NCBI GenBank assembly: GCA_003342895.1 | Contig: PTFA01000055.1 | Coordinates: 3,379,629-3,443,628, forward strand | Length of the DNA: 64,000 bases | Reading direction: 5' to 3' | From: Casuarius casuarius | Taxonomy: Eukaryota; Chordata; Aves; Casuariiformes; Casuariidae | Shown here: positions 24,778-39,985 of the stretch, in pieces | Numbering within the stretch: the stretch's first letter is position 1 | How the letters are laid out: the number at the start of each line of letters is the position of its first letter | The notes under the pieces: generated by a model | Told to the model about the DNA's origin: nothing | Databases searched by the model: none | The model's input: the letters and a program-made list of their open reading frames with translations, nothing else | Position numbers and translations under genes: made by a program

Positions 24778-27700
24778 TTGGGCAAGCAGAGGTGACTTCA
24801 TGCAAAGCTCACTTATCTGCTACAACTGAGAATGGGAGTGACTGAAAGACTATGCAAAGAGGTTAAATTTATCTTTGACCCTGAACACAGAAGAATTTTC
24901 TGAGCTAAAACACATCTGGTAGCATTCCTGTGGATCCACAGACCCCAATCCTTTGCACAACCTGAACAAAATGGTTAATTTTAACGCATATAAATTTAGA
25001 GAAGGATATGAATTCTATCTCCCTGCAGTGCCTCATCAGATAGAGAATTACTCTGGATTTGGGTTTTTGTTGCGGAAAAATGAAAGGGGGTGGGGAAAGT
25101 AGAATTTATATCAGCCTTCATAATTAATTGTTCATAAACAAGTGTTACATTTCCAACTCTACATCAGTGTCAAGTGATGGGATTTAAAGATGTCGAATCA
25201 AATAATTCTAAAAGTGGTATTGAAAATGAAGCTTTATTCCAAAAGGCATGAAGTAGAGGGAAAAAAAGAAAAGTAGTTTGGCAATTGCTTGAAAAAAATT
25301 CCAGATTTCTTTCTTGCCACATTATGTTCTGTCTGGCAACATAATGTAAGATATTTAGCAACACGTAGGCAATGCAAGGGCAGGCCACAAAGTACCATGA
25401 TATTCATTCGGTTACGTGTATTTACTTAAAAGCAGGATAAACATCACTCTTTTCACCCATTAGAGCTGATTTGCAGACTAACAGCTGCCACAAAGAAGGG
25501 TCCGGTACCAGCTTTCTTGCTAAAACCTATTAGTGAGGCAGGTGCTAACTGGGCTGCTGACCCTGCGGAGTGCATGACAATCAGTGAGGAACAGTATCTC
25601 CCTTTGTTTTGCTACCTTTGTTTTATTTTTCATTATACTACTATCCCATAATCGCTACTTCTAATCTTCAAAACTGACAAATGTTGGTCGAGAATTTATT
25701 CAACAGACAAGTCTATGACACTCCCGTGCCAGGCAGCTGTTCCTGTGTCTGGGGTTTAGCGCTGTGGCCACACAACAATTTTAAAGTGCTGGCACAGTGC
25801 CAGTTTCACATTTCAGCCTTTGCCATTATGTGTTTAGGTATATGTGGTGTAGGAGAGAAAGATGTGTTGGAAAAAACATAAGAAAACATCCTATCAGAGA
25901 GAACTTCTGCTGAGGGCCTTTCTCCTCCCACTCAAAATGGGTCATTTTATGTGGCTGCTTTTCTAGATTTTAATCTCTCAGGCTGCAACCCTGCAAACAC
26001 TCAGGCATGTGATTAACTCTGACTACCCACATGCATGAAGTGCTTGCATGATGGGGGCTTTAATTTGTTGTGACAATGTCATGGGGAAGGGAGCGAAGTG
26101 GTGATATGTGAGGAAAGCTGTATAACTTAGGCCACCAAAAGCAGGCTGTGTTAACCCTTGACTGGGCAAAACTTTGCTAATGATTGCCGCACCTGCTCAG
26201 ACCAGTAGTTATAGTATCATGTGTTTTGTTTTTGAGATGACGGAATCACTACCAAGTAGCTCAAAGGAAAGCACAAGGATGCCCATCATTATGCAAACAT
26301 TTGTTCTGAAGAGCTTTCTTCCCAGTGCTTGCTGTTACCAGCTGACTGGCGAATTACCCTTGGGAGCGTAATGGCTTTGCTCCCGTGTCAGGACGGCACA
26401 CTGGAGACACACCAAGTGCCTGGCATTACTGAGAACCGTCACGCACACAGTGATAAGTGTACCTCCCGCATTTGTGCAGCACAGTGCCATGGCCCCTTTC
26501 TCCCTCCATGATGCCCTGTGCCAGATACAGCTGGTCGGCAAATTTTGGTGATTCCCTGATTGCTCACCTCTAGGACAGGGAGCAGGAGAGAAGCCATCGT
26601 GCTGAGTTGTGTCCAATGCTCAGAGGAGCTCTGCTTTGGGGCATCTTCCCTAGCTGCAGTTCAGTGCCAAAACATCATTTAACTGGCCACAGGACTTGCC
26701 CCTACCATGTGACAAAAGGTACCACATGTAAATGCAGCACATATACACAAAGCCTTACTGGGGAAAGGTGATCATGCCATCTCCTGTGCTGGAAAAGATG
26801 AGACCTGGTACTTGGCTACCTTGTTCAGTGACCCCTTTCCTGAGGTTCTGCAGCCCTTTCTTTCTGAGGTCGTGTTATTACTGTTTGGCAAACGTTGCGC
26901 TTATTGAATTCACCACACTGCTGTCTCTCTCTTTTGTCCCAAGATACAGTTAAGAGTTGCTCTCATCATTTTAAACAGTGCAGGACAGAGTAATTTTCCA
27001 TTTTAATCACATTGTAGTAAACCTTGGCAGACACATGCTAGGCAGAACCTGCACGGAAATATTGAAATGTCAATAGGAAATAGAGAGGGGTTGAACCACA
27101 AACATTTCTTCCCAATCTGGACTAACACAAGTGACTGTAAAGATCAGTTTTCTATTGTAATTTCATCAGAGCAATTTAATAAGAGCAAAGAATACAACTT
27201 TTAGAAAAATGAGTAAGGCTAATTTGACTAATAGAAATTGGACAACATATACAAACACTTCTCTTAGAATTTTAGCAAGTGGCTGGGCCTCTTTCTTATA
27301 TAACTCTCTGCTTCACTAGACTGTGAATGCCTGAGGACATTCTGTCATCATAATGTGTTATCAAGCACCTTATCTTCAGTTTTCAGTTCTGTGAACAATA
27401 CTTCAACAGCTAGAAATCAGAACTTCCTATGAAATGACTGACTCACTCCAGAGATGTCCATCACAAAGCTATAGATAAAGTCATAAGGGATTGCCAAGTG
27501 TCATAATATAAACACTTGATTATCAGGTGATTACATTATTGCATTCATAACTCTGTACCTAAGATGCACAGTTTCATAAGGAAAGTTCCATAAGCAGCGG
27601 CATGGTTGAAAAGTGTTTTCCCTTGACTTCCTGTCATGTAATTAGATCTTCCCAAGGAAATGCAAGCTCTGACTGATGCTTTTCCTGCATTCAAAATATC

Positions 27701-30700
27701 TGTCTGCCATGCAGATCCTCTTACGTCTAAAATGGCATATGATTACACTGCAGTGCTTCTGCCACTGGGAGCACAGAAGCATCTCTCACCAAATACTTGA
27801 GCCCTCATTTCATGAAACAAGGAGCAATATAATATCTCTAAGCACTCGATCCCACTGTAACACACAGATCAAATTAGCCAAGACAATCAAACAGCTGGTA
27901 GGAGCATACAGACTCTGATTACATAAATTCCATTTCTTTAGGAATTCAGGCTAGAAAACTACACAACATTAAAAGCTTTGTAATTTTTATCTGTGGCCAG
28001 ATAATTTGAACCTACCTCCCTTGACAAGAAACTAAATTTGAGGAAGAAGAAAAAGTTTCCAATAAATATTTAAACTGCAATTTAAGAGATTCAAAATATT
28101 TGAGGACTTCATCTCACAATGATGGTGCAAGGACCACCAAAGGCATAAACCCTCTTAATTTAAACTGCTGTACAAGGCCATTTGTATATTATGCCTACCT
28201 ATGGGACACCTGCATGTGCCAGTGCATATTTTGATAAAAAATCAATAACACACTTTAGCTTAGAGTATGTCCCAGCACATCTTATTGTGAAGAACGGAAA
28301 ATCTGAACCTCCATCTGGAGTTTTCCTGTTTTAAAGGATTTAAAAGTGTTTAAAATAGCCACGGTCCTTTGAAAACATTTTTTTGGTGCGGGGGCATTAC
28401 ACATTCAAAAGCTGCCATCATTTAGCCAGGTTAGTGAGGATTTCCTTAATCTCTACTTTGGTCTATTGGAAAAGGGTCTGTTTATTCACAATAAACAAAA
28501 GGGGCTTTCTTCTGGCCACATTCAGGGCAATTTGACCAGATGAAGAACTGTTGCTCTGTTGCAGATTGGGAGTGAATAGAACTGGGCAATATCTGTACTG
28601 GAAACATACTTTGGCATACTCACACACAAATGCAGACGCTGTGATGAAAATGCATTTTCTGAATTTGTCTCAGGTTATTTTGTGTTTACAAAAAAGAAAA
28701 AATATGTATTTTTCTGTTTCCACTGCAAAAGATTTCTACTTCTAAAGTCTTCTATATGTTCTTTGGAAAAGTTTGGTTGCAAAACTAGGCTACTTTTTCA
28801 AAAACAGGGAGATTCCTATAGGCATGGTACAGCTTGCAGTCTGGGACCAGGTTACAAGTTCTGAGAAAGCTTCAGTGTCTACCTGATCTGACACAGCTTG
28901 GTTGCCACATGGCCCAAAAGATGATGAACTGCAGTAGTGTGGCGCTACCTGAGCTAATTTACCTAACTCCTCCGTGCCAGTTAATTAGGGTGTAGCACTG
29001 TGCTGATACAGCAATTCTGCATCCAGTTCTGGAGTTATCTCAGATATCTCTGTCTGTCACTGAACTGCAAGGTGTGCACGCTGCAAAATCATTTCTGGAG
29101 AATTTGATAGTGTTCTGCTTTATGCTGCTCTTGAGGTCTAATCCAGCAAAGCCCTTGGCACACGCTTAAATTCTGATGCAAGCCAATCTCCCCCTTCCCC
29201 TTTTCAGGGTTTTTTGCCCCTTTGCTACTTTTCTAATAATAAGGAAGGTAAAAAAAGGTGGAAGAAAGATGTCATTCACCACCTCTTCTTGGAGTTTACA
29301 GGACATTTGTGTAGCCTTTTCACACAGCATCCTTCCAAAAGAAAACCCAGAGTTTACACCATCTCTAATCAGTCCACTGCTGATCTCCCAAGGGGCAAAA
29401 TTGGTACCATGCAAAAGAAAACAAACAAGAACATAAACCCTGTTTAACTGCCACATTTCATTCCCGGAATAGCTCTTGATTCCTGATATCAGCTTTGAGG
29501 TTTCCTCAGGACATTGTTACCTATTTCTTAATCCTGTCACAGAACTGTATATATTTTTCTTTTTGTTTAGAATGGAATTCATCTAATAGGAAAAACGGCT
29601 TGTAGTTTGCTGGTGGGAGGGGGGCATCCTGCTAAATACAGCCTATCTCATTTTAAAATAAATACATCTAGTTTTCTGACTTTACATAATTATAGTTGCT
29701 GAGACTTACAGTCCTCCTTTTTAGCATTCCTTCATTCTGAGAGGACCATTTGTTACAGGCACGTTGCAGGGCAGTCCAGTGGCTCAGAGCATAAAATCCT
29801 TTACAGGAGGCTGGGACATGTAGCCTGAGAGAAAGTGTGCTGGGAGTACTTTTAAAAGTGAAAGAACCAGTATTATTTCTTAAAATGAAGTATATGACAT
29901 TATTGAGATTGGAACACATTTCTCTAAACCCCAGAACTAAAGCTGTTTGATGCAGATGTCCATCATGAAGGCAGACATACAAATGTGGGTTTTATATATA
30001 AATCCAATAGAAGTGACAAAATCTCTAGCAGACTTCATGGAATCTCTGGTATGTATCAAAAGTCTTCCTGGGCTAGTTTTCTGGTGGATTTTGTGAAACA
30101 CAGAGGTTTGCATCCCGAGTGTCACATATAAAGACTTTCTCCTGAAGACAGTCAGAGTCTAAAGTTGACCGCTTCCCTGTGGAGTATCTCTCCATAGTGT
30201 TATCTCCAAGACAGTTATTTCCTATTCTTCAGGCCTCTTTCAGCATAGTGAGTTTAGATCATAAGTTTATCTCCCTGGCAGCTGAAGCAATGATTGCAGC
30301 ATAACACAGGAATGTAGACTGAAGCCAGCATTAAACTTGCTAATCCACAAGCAAATAAGGTTGCCTCTAAACTATTAAGTTCTGTATGCTTGGGGTCATT
30401 GCCAAAGCTAAAACACTGGCAGAAATTAGCCCATTCCTAGACTTTTAAACTTCCTCCCTTCCCCTAACAGGATGAGCACATCCCAGCTGCCTCTTGGGCA
30501 GCTCCTCAAACTCCTCCAACCATGCTAATTCCCTTGCCATGTCCAGGAATTGTCTGACCCAGAGGTAGCTGGCTCAGGTTAAAGGTGTGCCCAAGTCTAA
30601 TGACCCAACAGCATAAACAATTGAGTTCCAGTGCCCAGGAATGCTTTCTAGCACTTTTCAATTTAACTGCATAGATGCAGTCCAACAATTTATCAGTGAG

Positions 30701-32074
30701 AACACAGATTTCTGGACAGGGGTATTTACCCTTGTTGTCTAGCACTGTTGAGAAGTCTGAATTGAGCTCTGTGGTTCAGCCACGAAACTGCTAATCAAAC
30801 TGCCCTTTAAAAGCATCATGAACTTCTGCTGTGTAGATAACCCTGCGTCTGGTCGCAAACACTGTGCGCTATTTGAAAGGGAATTGCAAAAATACTGTGG
30901 AATTACTGGGTCCATGACATACTGCACATCCTTTCTCTACACAGAGCCTTCTCTAAACGTGGAGTACCAACTGCTATGCCCTATTTTTCCTAACAAGAGA
31001 GAGAGAGAAAAAGTCCTTCTGTAGTAGTTTACATTAAGTGTCTTTGATTCCAGATGAGAGCAGACTCTCTGCAGAGGCTTGCCCATTTATGTATTCTGCA
31101 GCCACACTGGAGTGGCACAGTGACACAGCAGTCCTGTGGAGACTGTTAAACATTTCTGATAGCTGTACTTTATTACCCAGCAGCACGCACTTAACAACAT
31201 GGGCATCTAGCTGAACTATTTAAGAGGCTTTTTGCCAGTGTGTCATCCAACAATGTTTGTATAAATACTTCACTGATCATCCAAGAGCTCTTATTGGCCT
31301 AAATGTTTATAGAAAAGTTGAACTGAGTTATTCACTTGTGTGCCCCGTCTCTGACAATGGCCAACACTAAATGTGGCAAGAAAGAGGTACAAGAAACCCC
31401 ATTAAAGACAACAGAAGAATAACTTCTCCTATGGGAAGTTTCATTCTACTCTCAGGCAATTATTGATTGACTTGCACTCTAAAGCAACAATCTTTATACC
31501 TCTTCTGAAAAATTTACCATCTTTTATGTTATTGTGAGTGATTTTGTTTGTACAAGTGCCTAGTGGCTTTTGAATCCTTTCCAAGTCTTGGCCTCACTGC
31601 ATCTTTTGGCAAGTAAGTTTCCCAGGCTGAGTTCCTTTTCCACTTTTAATGTATGCTGCAACTTCAGTCAGTGGATTCTCTCCTTGTACCATGTTATTTG
31701 ATTAGAAAATAGGACCACACAGTTTACTTTCACTCAACTATTCCTATCTCTGCCATCTCCCTCTTATTATTTTCTTGCCTAAGTGTTGCTATCTTTTTCC
31801 AAACTCCACAAGGAAACAATTTCAATAATACATACTTGATAGGATATGTCACATACTCCCTGCAGCTCTGCATCAAGAATATTTGAAAATAATCACCATC
31901 TGTGTGGATGTCTCTACGTTTGAAATAATTTAGAAAATGCTCAGGGTTTATGTCAAGAGCTTTTTTCTTTTTTTTCCTTTTTTAATATCCTAAGAAATCT
32001 TCCACTGGAGTTAAAAGAGATATCTCTTTGAGAAGAATCATGTTCGTGTCATCTGCTAACAATAATCGGAAGAA

Positions 32075-32089
32075 ATAATAATAATAATG
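32075..32089 (+). repeat. (AAT)n microsatellite
   Basis: About five AAT units in an AT-rich context. Confidence 0.8.
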
Positions 32090-35000
32090 AACAGTCAATA
32101 ATAATTAAAAGAGAAACTAGCAAAGATCAATCATGAGACAATGGAATATGTTGCCTCTGTCTACAAGCATACTTAATGCAATGTCTGTCTTCATGCTCTG
32201 AATCTCAATGCAAAGTGGAAAGGAAATAGAATCTTTTTCAAACAAATTACAATGATACGCTTTGCCTCAGAACAAAAACAACCCAGGATGCTAGTCAAGA
32301 CTAGCCTTCTTCTCTGCAGGCTTGGTAACAGGGAGAGAGAGGGTTGCAAACCCTGCTTGGATATTACAGGGTTTGCTGAAACAGACACAATCTCAAACAG
32401 CTCCTCCACACAAGAGCAATTGTGGTGGTCTGTTCTTACTTTATAATGTAAGTGCCTCTTTGAATAGCTGTTTTGGACTATTTCTGCAGGTAGAGAAGCT
32501 CCTAAATGCCAGTTTATTTCCTTTCATCTTCTACTCACCTTAAGAATATACTAGCATAAGAATCTGCAAAATGCAGTCACAAATCTGCTGTCCAGAGGGT
32601 ATATGAGCAGGGAATTTAGCATGATACACTCCTAGACAGGGAGCAATAACAAAACAGAGAAGGCCTCAGGCAGATATAGACTCTCAAGAACATTTTGTGA
32701 TGGTGCTGCCCCTATTTAGGCCCTATGGCTATGGGTATGAATCTACACCTCTATAACTGTCAGAAGAGGCAGACCTTATAGTGAAAAAAGTATACCTGAA
32801 CCAATGAAGAACACTATATGCTAGGAGAAAATCCCGCTTATTCAGCACAAAATAGGAGCAGTAATGACACGATAAAGATTAATGAACTTCCATAATGTTG
32901 CTGATGAGGGGGAACAAACATCCCTTTAAATTCTAATAAAATGAGGCTTGTACAAAAGCTCACATCAGCATCAGTGAAAACAGTCATACAGAGAACTTGA
33001 AGGTTTAACACACAAAAAGGCTTATACTCTACCACAGGGAACAAATCCACATTTAAAAGATTTAGAGCGCTCCTTACCAGGGTCTCTTCAGCTTTTTCTT
33101 TCAGAGACCTATATTTACAGATTTCAGACTTTCCACAGTTAAGAAAACTTTGTCATGTTTTGTCTGTGTTCTTGCAGACCGGAGGTACCGAAAACTCCAA
33201 ACCACCACTGAAAGTTTAATGGTGACAAGTATATCAAAATGGAAGGGACAAGATGATTTCACAGATGAAAATTGCAATTTTCTATATTTAAAAGGGTTTG
33301 GGTGGTTTTTATTGTTTAAGCTGAGATGAGCTGTTGATTTGAAATCTAAAGTAGTGGGAGGTTTAATGATACAGAGAGGAAGAATGTTTGGAGATTATAT
33401 GATTCATCACACCAGCCTGGTTGTTTTAAAATAGATATGCATCTAGATGGATGGCTACAGATTTTCATCTGTTTCACCTATTTCCCCATGCAATGGTTTG
33501 GCATGGAGGATATGCACAGTTATGAGGCCAAATGAAATCAACATACTATATATGCATAGGAATCAGTGTGCTTTCATTCCAGTTTACTGCATATATCATA
33601 AAATTTCTCCAAGCTCCATAGTAATACAAAAGTCACAATGCCTTTTGTCCTCCTCCACGTTGCTCATTAGATCATTATAAGCACAAAGCTGGTGTTATCT
33701 TCCTCACAGGCTTCACACGTGCTCCTCCTGCAAAGGCATAGAACTCATTAGCTTAAGTCCTTAACTCCAGGAGGTAAGAGATTCGTGAAGGTCTTATTTC
33801 ATCCTTTATAGGTAAGTACTTTAAACAGATCTCATTAGATATGCATTCTAGGGTGAAACTGAGGGATACTCTGCAGTATGCTTAGGCTACAAGCACTGCT
33901 ATGACTGCTGCTCTAATATGCACACTTACCCTGATTAGGTACTGCCAGCAGTAAGGAGCTCCAGCTGACTAATCATGGAAGAATTTACCCAACACTCAAA
34001 TGGGTTTTTCAGTCCATGCTGGGTTTTGTGTTACTGATATCCAAGCCAGGCGGTGTACACTAGTCTGGGTAAATCTGCAAGAGAGGCTACAACAACAATA
34101 ACAGCCTCATAAACGAATTCCTGAACTGTTCATATTATCAATGATCAAAATTTTCTGTAGGCTATTAGGTACCATTATTATCAAAATTCACATGGAAAAC
34201 AGTGCAGTGCTGCCGACCACTTATCATGGCCTACAAAACTCCTTTGAGACACAGGAAGCACTGATGGAAACACAGTCTGTGAGTTTATTGATGTTATGGG
34301 TGGATAGGAAGGCAAAAGGGTTTGCACAGATGTGGTAACCTGCACGCTGCACCAAGAAGTGCTATTGATGCAGCTATGACCTTGCCAGCCAAAGGGTAAA
34401 CCTGCATCTGGATCACTGAAAACAAATTGACCATGGTAGTAACTTGCAGTATTCCTATAAAAATGACTACGTTCATGTTTCCTTTCAATCACGTTTCTCT
34501 GTCTTTGTCAAAAATTCATCTTAGATAGCTATGCAGGGAAGTGTTTATCGAAAAGGTAGCTAACTGTAAAGGATGGAATATACAAATAGAAGCATCTCTG
34601 GCCTACAGAAATCACTGCCAATTAGTGGATTCTTGATGTATTGGCCTTTAATCCTCGGAAGAGGGAAAAATGGGTCATCCTTTTCACATTGTTCTGCAGA
34701 GAATAAAATTCAGTGAAATAACATGAGCTTGTTAGTTTCAGATGATAATTTCTGCCCTTTTCACGAACTGTCAAATCAGTTGGCTGAGGAATACAGCGCT
34801 AAGGGTATAGGAGAATAATGCAATCAGGGGAAAAAATACTGAAGGATATTTTTAGACGGCTCAGTACGATGAGAAAAAAAAGCCATGGAGAACATGGAGA
34901 ACAGAAGTTAAAGAAAATGTGTCCAGTCCCATAGTGTGCTTGAAATATGCAGCTGAGAAATCATGTGTGTATTACAAGTAAATCACATAAGGATTTAAGT

Positions 35001-35331
35001 GTTTCTTACAAAAGGATTTTTTTCAGAGGTAATTGTCAAGTGCCAATTAAAAAATATATACAACTTAATTGCCCAGTTCCTCATGTAGTGCTGCAAATTT
35101 ATACTTCAGGCATATGAGGCAAAGCACTGCAGATTTGTTGTACTCTCTTAATAACAGAGAAAATATCTGAAAAATAGACTACAGACTGCTAATCCTGAGA
35201 AAAGGATGTAGTAGCCAGGTGAAATGATCTTTCAGTCTCGGTAACAGACCAGGCACTTGGACCTCCCTTCCTCTTTAGCACCATTCCGAAATGATCTGAA
35301 ATTAGAGGCCTCTACTATTCCAGAACTGAAG

Positions 35332-35346
35332 AAAAAAAAAAAAAAA
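35332..35346 (+). repeat. A15 homopolymer
   Basis: Run of 15 A following CAGAACTGAAG. It could be an old retroposon tail, but no element body was recognised upstream. Confidence 0.8.
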
Positions 35347-38300
35347 GAGCGAGATCGACCCATGAAAATGGTTTGGTGCTTCCTGCATTCTGGGAACTGG
35401 TTTGGAGCTTGGTCGATCAGCAGTGTCATGCAGAGCCGCTCCCAGGCTGCTCTTTGTGGTCTATTCCCACAGCATCCAACGAACTGGGAGTAGCAGCGCA
35501 CAAATGGAGCGTAACAGCCCCCAGTCTAGACTACAGCCTCTTTTGGCTACTTGCAAGATGCTTCCCTTATTAGCAGCTGGCAGATGAGCTGGCTTAGAGT
35601 TGCCCCAGCTGTTCTATAGCTTTTAGACAGTAATCTTATTGGAGTTATTTCACAGAGGCTTTGCCTCCTGTTTTATGCTACAAAGGGACTGCCATCGCAG
35701 TGTAGCCAGCCAGGAACTGTGCCCAGCGTAGCACTAGGAAGATCAAGGATCTGACGGGTGCCAGGCCTGGTTTCATTCCAAATAGGCTGTGTCCAGGCTG
35801 TGTAATTTAAATAAAAGAGCGCATGAACTCCTGCATTAGATATTCACATTGTGTTAGTCCGGAGCACAGCAATGAGATGTTCAATTACTTTTGGAGAGAA
35901 CGAAAAGCGTATTAGCATATTTATCATTATACTTTAAAATAAGATTGAATACCCATTAACCATGAATGAAAGAACGTACATGAAATGAAATCCTCACAGG
36001 CAATTTTCAAACATAGGACCTTGCCACTTCAACCAAAACCTTTTGCCATGGTGTTCTGTTGAGATTAAATGCACATGTAAATTTGTGTTTTCTCACTGCC
36101 TCTGCAAAAAAGTAATTATATTTTCAAAGCAGTATTTACTTCTCCTTTTACCCCTGCTACCATCTTTTCATCACAGCAAATGAGAAGATATAAGTAGGCT
36201 ACATTCCACTTCTAGTCCAGCTAGGTACTGCCTTTGCTAATAGCTTCCTTCCAATACCAATTCTTGAAAATATTAGGTATTCACTAATATCAATGTCTTT
36301 TTTTCCTCAGTGATCTATTCAGAATAGCATGGTTTTACTTACAAAATCATATTGCTTTGTGTGTACTTGTGTGGGTATTCATGTATGAGTTCCTACATCA
36401 AGGGAAACGAAGTAATTATGCTATTTAAAATTATTTTTAGAAGCAAAATCTATCCTGAGACTGACATCATGTATCTGCAAAGTGAAACAGGATTTTAGTC
36501 TTACTTTTCAAATCTCTGTTGTTATAATTTATTATGTATATGGCATCAGTGATAGGATGCTTTAAAATGAAATATGGATGAATTTGGTTTTCTCTTGATC
36601 TCAGGCATCAGAGCAGTCTCCGAATCTCAGGTAACAAGTGTAATTTAAAGAAAATTAGATTGCACCAGGCACAGATTCAACTCCCAGCCTTTACAAAAGC
36701 AGGAATCTTTCTTACTAAATCTCCCTTACTATGTCAAATTCACACTGTAACTCTAACCATTTATACTTAGTAAATGCAATACACCCTTTGTAGTTGCTGT
36801 GGATTTTACTAGGAGTTTGGCTGAAGAAAGATTGACTGAAAACAGAGAAAGATTTCACAATTTGGACTAATGTCAGTAGAGAATACTTGCAGGCCAGGCA
36901 TATTAGATCCAGCAATTTAATATTAAAGTAATCCTAGCCCTTCCATTGCCCATTCTTTAAACATTTTCCCCTTTTCTATGGCTTGAGCATTGAAATAATT
37001 GCAATACAAATATGACAGATAGAAATGGATGCTCCTTTCACTCAGTTTTCAGCACCTACATCAGAACTGGGATGGTTTAGCCTCTATAAAGAAAGAAATC
37101 ATAAATGGCTTCCCATTCGATGACATATGACATTCATTTAGATTGCAACTATGGCTATAGAAAGACATAGGAGGAAACAGTGGTAAATGGGTCAGGGAAG
37201 GTGGAAAAGTACAGTATTGGTTTTGCTGCTGGAGAGGATTACTTTAGTGTGACACTCTTCATTATTCATGCTGGTGTCGCTTTGGCACAGGGAAACTGTC
37301 AAACATATAATCTGCTCTAAAAAACCTAAGGTAAAACATGAGATGGCTTACATCTTCCTAATGAATAACTGTATTTCAGTAGAAAAACAAAAAAATATGT
37401 TTTTCGGAAGAAAACAATCAAAGTGTTTGCAGCATTACTGTTTGAGAATGTTAATTTATATGGCATGGTAATTCCAAAACATCCAGGCTGTTAAAAATAC
37501 AGCTGCGTATACTGGACAGGACATCAAAAGCAGCTGTATTTTCACATAAAATGTTACAGTTAATTTGACCTTGGAAATAAAGCAACATCCTTGGTTTGTG
37601 CATATAGTGGTTTTTATAAAACTCACAACAATACTTATTAAAAGGCATTGAAATTCCTAATTTTATTATTTCTAACTACCCACTAAAATAAAAATCAAGC
37701 CTTGCTCTATAGCAAGAGGTTTAAAAGTCAGTAGCAATGAGACAGATTAAATTAATATTCTGATCATACAAAGAATAGGACTGTTTACCTCAAGCCTTGT
37801 CCTACTAAAACTGCAAAAGTGAAATGCAATTTTTCAAATGCATCAAAAAAGTCCAATCAGCAAAAAAGGTCCAAAGGAGAAGTGTGAAGGTGAGAACTAT
37901 GAAACAGACTTAAGTGTTAAAATACTGAGCACTGAAGTGTTTTACTCTTAGTTGTCTGCCACGAGTGGAAACCACAGTCCTGGGGTGAGTGTGAATACAA
38001 TGCATCTACCAAGGGCACTGCCAAAGCCAGCAGGGGACCTTGCCAAACTCACCAACAAGGATCACCAAGGAAGAGGACAAGTGCTAAACTTTGCACTTCT
38101 GAAGGACTTGGACGACTGAGACCAATCTGTAAAGAACTGATGCCACTTTTTTAAAGGTTAAGTGGTCTGAACTCTCACTTGAAGGTAGGTGCCTGCAGCA
38201 GCCTTTCTCCCAAAACAGTGTCAGCAGCTTCTCTCCCCCATGCCAGTCACTCAAGGACCCAAGAAAGACCAACCTCAGTGTTAAACACCAGATATGTAAC

Positions 38301-38714
38301 AAACTTAAATCTATCCGAAGTTTCTCTTCCGATTATGTCAGCTAAGTCTGTACCCACTGAAGGGGACTTTCCTCCTTCTAAGAATCATATTATTCTTCAC
38401 TAGCAGAAAGGACTCTCAGCTAATAGCGTAGGTGGGATAAGCTGCTACGTCTATAAACTAGCTAAACCTCTTCATAATCATACTGTAACTCCGAAGTGGA
38501 GTCCACCAGCAGGACTTGTGTATAATCCTCCATGTCCAAGAATCCAGGCAGGATCCTTAAGCAGTCTGTAGCTAGGGAAGGCCAAGGAGGCATGCCAGAG
38601 AATGAAGACTTTCTTTCCTCTCTGTTAGAGGAACAGCATGCATGCTGGATTACTCGGCTGGCAGAAAGGGGAGGAAAACATGCCTGCCAATGACCAGAAA
38701 CCCCTATGCAGGTC

Positions 38715-39985
38715 TCTCAGTAGATGCCTTTACAATTCAGTGTGGGATAATGTTCATGTTCAACATACTGGGAATAGCCAGCATGGATTTACCAAGAACA
38801 AATCATGCTTGACCAACTTGATTGCCATCTATGAAGAAATGACTGATTCTGTGAATGAGGGGATAGCAGTGGATGTCACTTACCTTGATTTGGCAAGGCT
38901 TTTGATGTGGTCTTCCACAGCACACTTGTAGTGAAATTGAGGAAATAAGCTCTGGATAGGTGGACTGCAAGGTGCGTGAAGAACTGCCTGGTCAGCATGG
39001 TTGAAGATCAGCAATTTACCACTGAAAGTATAACTGACAGTAAGTTACAAGTGGCATTCCTCGGGGGTTGACACTGGGACCAATACTGTTTAATATCTTC
39101 ATCAAGGACTGGGACAATGGGATGAACTGCATCCTCAGCAAGTTCATGGATGACACCAGGCTGGGGGAGAGCCCAGAACACAGAAAGAAAGGGCTGTTAT
39201 TCAGAGGGACCTCAATATGTTGAAGGAATGGGCCAACAGAGACCTAATGAAGTTCAAAAAGATAAATGCACATACAGATGCACCTGGAATAAAATAATAT
39301 CAGGTGCCAGAATAGGCTGGGGACTGACTGGCTGTAGAGCAGCCCTGCAGAAAAGGTCCTGGCTGGTCCTGGTGGACAAGCTGAATATGAGTCAGCAGTG
39401 CTCCCTTGCAGTGAGGAAGGCTAATTGGCCTGCATTAGCAAGAACATGCCAGCCAGTCAAAGGAAGTGACTATTCCCATCGTGCCAAATTTTTGGCCTCT
39501 CAGCCAAAAAGAGCGATTAACAAATGGGACAGAGTCCACAGGAGGGTCCATAAGTTGGTTTAGGGGCTGGAGCATAAGATACATGAGGAGAGGCTGAGGG
39601 AACGTGGTTCATTCAGCCTGGAGGAAAAAAAGGCTAAAGTGGAATTTAAGTGCAGTCTTCCACTACCTGAAGTGGCTATAGGGAAGACAGAGCCAGATCC
39701 TTCTCAGATGTGCACAGCAAAATGACAAGAGGCAACAATCAAACGCAAGCGAAATCCCAGTTGTATGTAAGCAAAAAAAATTCTCCACAATGAGGATGAT
39801 TACACACTAGAACAGGTTGCCCAGAGAGGCTGTTGGATCTCCAGCCTTAGAGAGTTTGGAAACCAGAGTGAACAAGGTCTTAAGCAAACTGGTCTGCCTA
39901 CTAAATTAGTCCTGCTTGGAGCAGGAGGTTGGACTAGATGGTCTCCAGAGGTCTCTTCTACCCTAAATTTTTCTATGACTCTATT
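38715..39985 (+). mobile_element. CR1 LINE fragment, degenerate
   Basis: It encodes recognisable reverse transcriptase pieces: SQHGFTKNKSCLTNLIA, then EGIAVDVTYLDL near 38860-38900. These are followed in shifted frames by the tail region, with LNMSQQCSLAVRKAN near 39380 and a CCCAGAGAGGCTGTTGGATC segment near 39820. The 3' end is near CTCCAGAGGTCTC and CTATGACTCTA. Multiple frameshifts. The 5' boundary is uncertain; 38520-38715 is not clearly CR1. Confidence 0.85.

Larger units (their letters stand above)
19507..38714. other. Long intergenic desert
   Basis: About 19 kb with only the simple repeats and two inverted repeats listed separately. All open frames are short and of random composition. 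I recognised no exon, tRNA or retroelement. Confidence 0.55.
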
